Part shown: piece after piece, positions 58,912-64,000 of the stretch | Numbering within the stretch: position 1 is the stretch's first letter | Layout of the letters: the number at the start of each line of letters is the position of its first letter | NCBI RefSeq assembly: GCF_040054535.1 | Contig: NC_090781.1 | Coordinates: 3,602,501 to 3,666,500 of the forward strand | DNA from: Antennarius striatus | Taxonomy: Eukaryota; Chordata; Actinopteri; Lophiiformes; Antennariidae | DNA: 64,000 bases | Direction: 5' to 3' | Translations under genes and position numbers: made by a program | The notes under the pieces: generated by a model | The model's database searches: none | The model's input: only the letters and a program-made list of their open reading frames with translations | Told to the model about the DNA's origin: nothing

Positions 58912-59165
58912 TTCATTCATTCATTCATCTTCTGCTAATTTTATCCGCTGTAGCGGGTCGCGGGGAGCTGGAGCCTATCCCAGGTTGCTTAGGGCATGAG
59001 GCGGGGAGAAACTCTGGGCGTGACCCCACTGCACCGCTGAGGCACACAGAGACAGACACACACACACACACACACACACTCACACCTACGGACAATTTGA
59101 AGCTGGTCAATTAACCTGAAGCACGTGTTTTTGGAGTTGGGAGGAAGCCGGAGAACCGGGAAGAA
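58912..59165 (+). repeat. Common fish interspersed repeat (better preserved copy)
   Basis: The order is (attc)n, 'ttatccgctgtagcgggtcgcggggagctggagcctatccca', 'gcatgaggcggggagaaactctgggcg', a CA run, 'cacctacggacaatttgaagctgg' and 'ggaggaagccggagaacc'. Same unit as 8325-8615. Confidence 0.7.
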
Positions 59166-59169
59166 CAAG

Positions 59170-60055
59170 AATCCTGTTTTCATGGGTTTTATGGGCTGAA
59201 AGCCAAAATTATGTAAAAATAAACAAATAAACACCTGAAATTGTTTAAATTGTGGGCCATGAATCTATAATATATGAAAGTTTAACTTTCTGAACGGAAT
59301 TATGGAAATTAAACAACTTTTCCACAACATTCAAATTTTTTGAAAAGGGTCTGTGTGTGTATATATATATATATATATATAATATTATATATAAAGCATT
59401 AAAATGCATCAAAACATGTAACAAATACATGTTATGTAGGATATATAGGCTTTAGGGTGATCTGGTTTAAGGAGTCAATACAACTCAATGGTGTGTCGGT
59501 CAGGACAGATGAGCACATGCAGGAGGTTCCACTTCAATCTTTTATTTTCAAGGTTGTTTGAACTGGTTTCATCTGACAAGGGAATGGTCAAAGACAAAAG
59601 GATAAAGAATATTAACTCTACTTAATTCCTAATTCCATAATTAATTTACACCATTAATAATCAAAAAGATCATTTTAAATTCAAATATAAACACTATAAA
59701 CCTAATAATCAAGAAATTAATCATCACTGAAAACTAAATCATAGCCAACTAAAGTAACTTTACAACTCACATGTCATGTACTCAATTCAAACATTTCCAA
59801 GGAAGGCTGAGGCATCCACATGCTCCTTCGTTCTCCAGAGGTAAAGGAGTGGCTGCATGTGGCCTGGCTCCTATATAGCCTCTGGGCTCTGCCCATCCAT
59901 TGGGGAAGGCAGGTAGGAGTGGTTGGGGATTTTCCGTCCAGGTAAAGGTAGAGAGAGAGGGGGCTTGGGGGACTTTTCACATGTTATGATTAGATTATTA
60001 CACAATAAATGAGAGTTGTGCATAATGTAAAAAACAAAGATTAGAGTAAAGAATA
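59170..60055. other. Intergenic stretch without recognised genes
   Basis: AT-rich, with a short (TA)n at 59360-59381. No exon recognised. Confidence 0.4.
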
Positions 60056-60059
60056 ATAA

Positions 60060-60721
60060 TGATTGTCATTTACCTTTTAACTGCTGTCCTCATTGTTTTT
60101 TGCCCTCTTTGCTTCATGCCCTCTTGCCCCACCATGAACAACAGAGTGAATTCCAGTCCTCCTTCTGAACTTCTCCAACCACCCACGCGACGCCTTAAAC
60201 TCCTTAAACGTCCTTTTGTTTTAATAACGTGGTGATTGTAGATGCATTACAGCCATATTCTTTGGAGAGATCAACCAAACGCATCCCTTTTTCATGATTT
60301 TCTATCATCTCTTGCCTTGTTTGTACGGACAAAAAAACTCTTTTCTTCGTCTTTTCTGTTCCTCTTTTCTCCGTCACTTTCTTGGGGTCCATAGTGAATA
60401 CTCTAAAAGTTACTATATTTACGTAAAACTATCATGACACCTCACGGGTCGAGGGCTGAATGATGATGACGCTGCATAGACACCTATCTAGGTCCACACA
60501 AAGGTCCCTCTTAGCCAATGGGATGCCAGGAAGATACTAGGTAATAGCCAATGGCAGAGTAGCTATGAGAATGTTGCGTTCAGGAACCTTTGGGAGCTAC
60601 GAGTATCAGCCCATACTGTGTTTTTACCTTTCGTAGTTCGAAATTTCTACATAACTAGAGGCAAAATTTTCCTGCTGAGAAATTCCATAAGTAGAAAATT
60701 TCGTAAGTAGAGGTACCACTG
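60060..60721 (-). mobile_element. Tigger/pogo-like transposon, 5' part with transposase N-terminus
   Basis: The minus strand starts CAGTGGTACCTCTACTTACG, a Tigger-type inverted repeat, at 60721. A frame begins at 60392 with MDPKKVTEKRGTEKTKKRVF and continues GMRLVDLSKEYGCNASTITT, a helix-turn-helix DNA-binding start of pogo/CENP-B-type transposases. The frame then breaks. The DDE domain and the other end are absent. Confidence 0.75.
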
Positions 60722-60726
60722 TGTGT

Positions 60727-60832
<106 letters not shown>

Positions 60833-60839
60833 TATATAT

Positions 60840-61780
60840 GTGTTTTATTAAAATGTAACTGGATAATAACTTAAAACAGATTTCCCTGTATCCATTTATG
60901 TAATTTTTACGCATGCATTGGAAACATCCCCACATTTAAATATATTTATCACTTGTTATAGTGGGGGTTTTGATTTAACACATTTTAAACAGGTCGATAA
61001 TTACATTTATTTTCACATTGCATTGTTTATGAACCCAGAACTGATGGAGGGCTGTATCGACACCTGACATCATCCTCCGTCTGCCTCCTGCTTCTGGATT
61101 CTTACAGTTCACTCGCTTCTCGCTCCTCTTCCTGCAACTATTGTGTGATATTGCCTCATGCACTTGAAAGGCGGACGACTGCTAGGAGAGATACCAAGAG
61201 ATTTCACACACGTTCTCAAACACACACACACACACACACCCGACACGAGCTGGGAGATGAGATAGGCAACTTGTGTTGTGTGTTGTCCGCTGGAGCGCGG
61301 TATCAGGCCTGAGGCTCGACCTCAGCAGCAGCAACCAACTGAAATAATGGAGACAATATGGCAGCAGAGATACTGTGAACAGACTTCAGATAGCTTTTTG
61401 ACGGTGACCAAAATAAAGCAAGGGATAGTTCTGTTAGTCAGGTCTCAGGTGTGATCCCTTGGAAAAAAACTTGAGAGCATTGCAGCCAAAAGAAAAGCAA
61501 GAGTTACAGGCAGGTGAGAAGGGTGTGGTGGAATTATTTTGCATCTGTTCCTAAACCTTAATCCCTCTTTCTTCTTCTCTCCTGTGGTATTTCTGAATGA
61601 GTGTTCGATGAACTGCATGTATGAAAGAGTCCAGACATCAGCCATAATACAGAACTTCTTTATTTGGGCTGTAATTGACCTGATGTAGAATTTCCTAACA
61701 TTGACATTGATTAAAAGGACCTGAATTTCAGATATATATCTAATTGATCGATTGAAAACAAAAATTCCCATGAATTCAAC
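60840..61780. other. Region beyond atf5, no gene recognised
   Basis: No exon is recognised. Its right edge may hold the end of the atf5 3' UTR (see the signals at 61788-61793 and 62528-62542). Confidence 0.35.
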
Positions 61781-61787
61781 AAGGATT

Positions 61788-61793
61788 TATTGT
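61788..61793 (-). terminator. Candidate distal polyadenylation signal of atf5
   Basis: AATAAA on the minus strand (plus TTTATT) in 'gcaacaataaatccttgttg', about 900 nt after the atf5 stop. Confidence 0.3.
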
Positions 61794-62527
61794 TGCATCA
61801 ACAGATGATTGTTTGTTCGCAAAATACAGCCGAGAGGAGAAAGGAAAAGAAATGTCAGACGTTTCTAAGAGCCAAAAAAAACCAAAAACCTGAGCGTGAA
61901 TCACACTGACGAGGAACCAAGAGAAATCATGAAGGCAAAACTGTCGCCGTGGAGATCTGAAGCCATGCAGTTAACAGAATATCGCCTTCAAAACACACTC
62001 ACACATGCTTTTTCCAAAATCAAACATGCATTGGGTAATTCAGGGGGTAAAGAAGTGTAAATACTCAACATTTTAGCAATACAAAGATTTATAATGTTTC
62101 TGCTAATGAACATCCGTAGAGCGTGTTGCACACAGTTTCCAGCAATCCCTTTATTCTGCTGATTGTTTTAAGCAAATGATAACTGAACATTATTAAGTAA
62201 AAATAAAATATTAAATAAAATATATATTTAATACAGATCTGCCTCAATGCCGCTGAAGTTCATCACAAAAAAAAAACCACAAGCATATTCAATCACTAGC
62301 ACTAACTGGAAGGGCGTTTTAGTCAACGACCAGTCATTGCAAGCACGAGCATCACGAGGCCGAGTGCAGTTCGCATCACAGTGGTCACGGACAAGTTCAG
62401 CATCTCCTCCAGAATCCACCACGCTAAGGCCAGTTCTGATCCAGTCCCAGTCCACTCCCTTTTTCTTTCTCTTATCAGGAATGGTGTCTCTTCGCCCATC
62501 CACTCTGAACAATCCCATATATGTCAT

Positions 62528-62542
62528 TTTATTTTATTTATT
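62528..62542 (-). terminator. Candidate proximal polyadenylation signals of atf5
   Basis: Overlapping AATAAA copies on the minus strand (plus tttattttatttatt), about 150-165 nt after the stop codon of atf5. Confidence 0.4.
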
Positions 62543-62691
62543 TTTTTTTTTAGAAAAGGACTACCAAAAATCATGCAACTACCATTTTCATTTTCGTGAG
62601 ACAAAAAAGAAAACAACCCGGTTGGTGCTTGACGATGTTTTTTCTCTGTGCTGGTTGGGGGACTTTGGCGACGAGTCCAGCGAAGACGTTT

Positions 62692-62878
62692 TTAGGCACT
62701 GCCGTCCTGTTTGAGCCGCTGACTGCGAGCCTTGTAGACCTCGATCAGTAAATCTTTGACGTACTGGATTTCACGCTCCACCGACTCCGCCTTGTCACGA
62801 AGCTCCCGGTTCTGTCCCTCGAGGCCGTGCAGCTCCTCCTCCAGAGAGTCCAGCTCCGCCCTCTTACGCACCCTGTAC
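62692..62878 (-). CDS. atf5: atf5 last coding exon (leucine zipper)
   Basis: The acceptor on the minus strand is gttttgtcctgcag. It encodes [20 protein letters not shown] and the zipper to QRLKQDGSA and TAA. Heptad positions are L, L, N, A, I. Confidence 0.93.
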
Positions 62879-64000
62879 CTGCAGGACAAAACGCCTTCAG
62901 TGGGACATACGTACAGATTATTTTTGCTGCGTTGATCTTATCTAATGATGACGTGACCTTTTGAGTCACATCTGGTGGATTGATCTGTTCAGGGACCAGG
63001 TTGTTCTTCTCAACCACTTTGGTCTCTAACATAACCACCAGGATTTCTCTGTCCAGTCTGTGAATCACTCAACTCCCACAGCGATGTAGAGAAATTGTTA
63101 GGTGGGGCCGCGTTTGGCAGGCAGACCGGGGGACTTTCCATTCCATCCTCCACATTTAAAGCAGAGCGGCTGCTTCATGCAACACTCCTACCATTTTAAG
63201 TGGTGATGCCAAACAAATACCGACAGCAGCGCGATCACCAATGATTCCATGGCAACACCAGAAATGGTCCCCTACTGCAGGGTAAACGCCTCACTTTTGT
63301 TTCATCACAAGCCAGATTTTCATGAATCAAAGGAGATCAAACTGACGGACGATATTGGACACACTTCCTTACCTGTGAGCAGCGGTTTTGTTCTGGTCTC
63401 TCTTCTTCTGTTTCCTCTCTCCAGTGTTGGACTCCAAAGAGGCGGTGCTCATCACCAGAGCTGGCTTGACGGAGCAGGGTTCATCCTTTAGCCTCTGGGT
63501 GGGGCGGTGGATGGGGGCACCCAGCAGCGTGCCGTCCCCGTCTCCTCTGGACAGACATTCATAGCTTTGGTCTGCAAGGCATTCTGGATAGAGGTAGTGG
63601 CTGTGTTGGGGCTCTACAGCCTGTGCCTGTGACGGGGGGTCTAGGTCACCTATAAAGCTATGGTAAGGCTCCGTGCCGGCCATGGATTGGTGAAAATAGC
63701 CATCGCCTGCCATCATTGTCTCTTGGGGGATACCTCCAGAAAGTCCTCCATCTTTGCTGCAGTGCAAGACCTCCAGCCCCATGCTGTCGTAACTTACATT
63801 GACCTTCACGTTGTGCATCAACTGTCCCTCTCGCTTGTGGTGGCCGTCGTACGAACCCCCCAGGCAAAACCCGCGGGCAATCTCTTCGCTGCAAAACATT
63901 CCTTCCGAAAAACAATAGCTCTCCTCTTCCTTCAACGATAAAGCACATTCTCTCACCTTCTTGACCCCGCCCAGGCTGTTCTTGCTGACCGTCTTCAGCG
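62692..64000 (-). CDS. atf5: ATF5 bZIP transcription factor, C-terminal part (runs off the window)
   Basis: Two exons are visible: 64000-63373 (open to the edge) and 62878-62692, together about 270 residues. The junction CAC AG|gtaagg ... ctgcag|G TAC splits an Arg codon inside the basic region. The bZIP reads [20 protein letters not shown], with the N-x-x-A-A-x-x-Y-R signature. The zipper end [20 protein letters not shown] then RSQR is a near-exact match to human ATF5 and differs from ATF4 (DSLAKEIQYLKDLIEEV). The upstream part is weakly conserved, as usual. ATF5 acts in the integrated and mitochondrial stress responses; its uORFs would lie outside the window. A GTGAGA after AAG near 63956 could be an alternative donor, but the frame reads through it. 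Confidence 0.93.

Noticed and set aside
62247-62714. 155-codon plus-strand frame
   Set aside because: Antisense to the atf5 3' UTR and stop region; no motif.

Overview
The window is a teleost fish chromosome segment. It has compact vertebrate-type genes with GT-AG introns. They sit among very dense (CA)n and (TA)n microsatellites, fish-type LINE and tRNA-SINE fragments, and pogo/Tigger, Tc1 and hAT transposon relics. Most of the sequence is intronic or intergenic. Only a few hundred codons look constrained, and most long open frames are microsatellite or antisense artefacts.

Layout. (1) 530-546 (-): a possible first coding exon of a gene leaving the window to the left. (2) About 860-2916 (+): pou2af3 (COLCA2-like), an OCA-domain coactivator. 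(3) 3120-16500: repeats, including a LINE with a SINE inserted in it and a minisatellite. (4) 16572-27600 (-): pou2af1 (OCA-B/BOB1), five coding exons rebuilt with consistent phase, including a 16-nt first coding exon; its large introns hold LINE and Tx1-like relics. (5) 28900-41300: transposons, SINEs and microsatellites. (6) 41317-51844, possibly to 53072 (+): an IkappaB-zeta (nfkbiz)-like gene with an OCA motif, a basic segment and about four ankyrin repeats. (7) 53100-62600: repeats and DNA-transposon relics. (8) 62692 to beyond 64000 (-): the bZIP factor atf5, C-terminal part.

The main observation is that three genes carrying the OCA motif (Y-x-G-V-R-V-K/R-x-x-V-K-E/D-L-L) lie within about 50 kb: pou2af3, pou2af1 and an ankyrin IkappaB-like gene. 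In all three the OCA exon begins after a phase-1 intron and ends in phase 0, which points to one homologous exon. OCA proteins bridge POU factors on octamer DNA, and IkappaB-zeta links this motif to NF-kappaB, so the locus looks like a cluster of lymphoid or epithelial transcriptional coactivators. pou2af3 and pou2af1 converge, as COLCA2 and POU2AF1 do on human 11q23. The ankyrin gene appears C-terminally shortened: I found no convincing exons for its last ankyrin repeats.

Exon borders were worked out by eye from splice sites, phase and remembered family motifs. No database search was possible.
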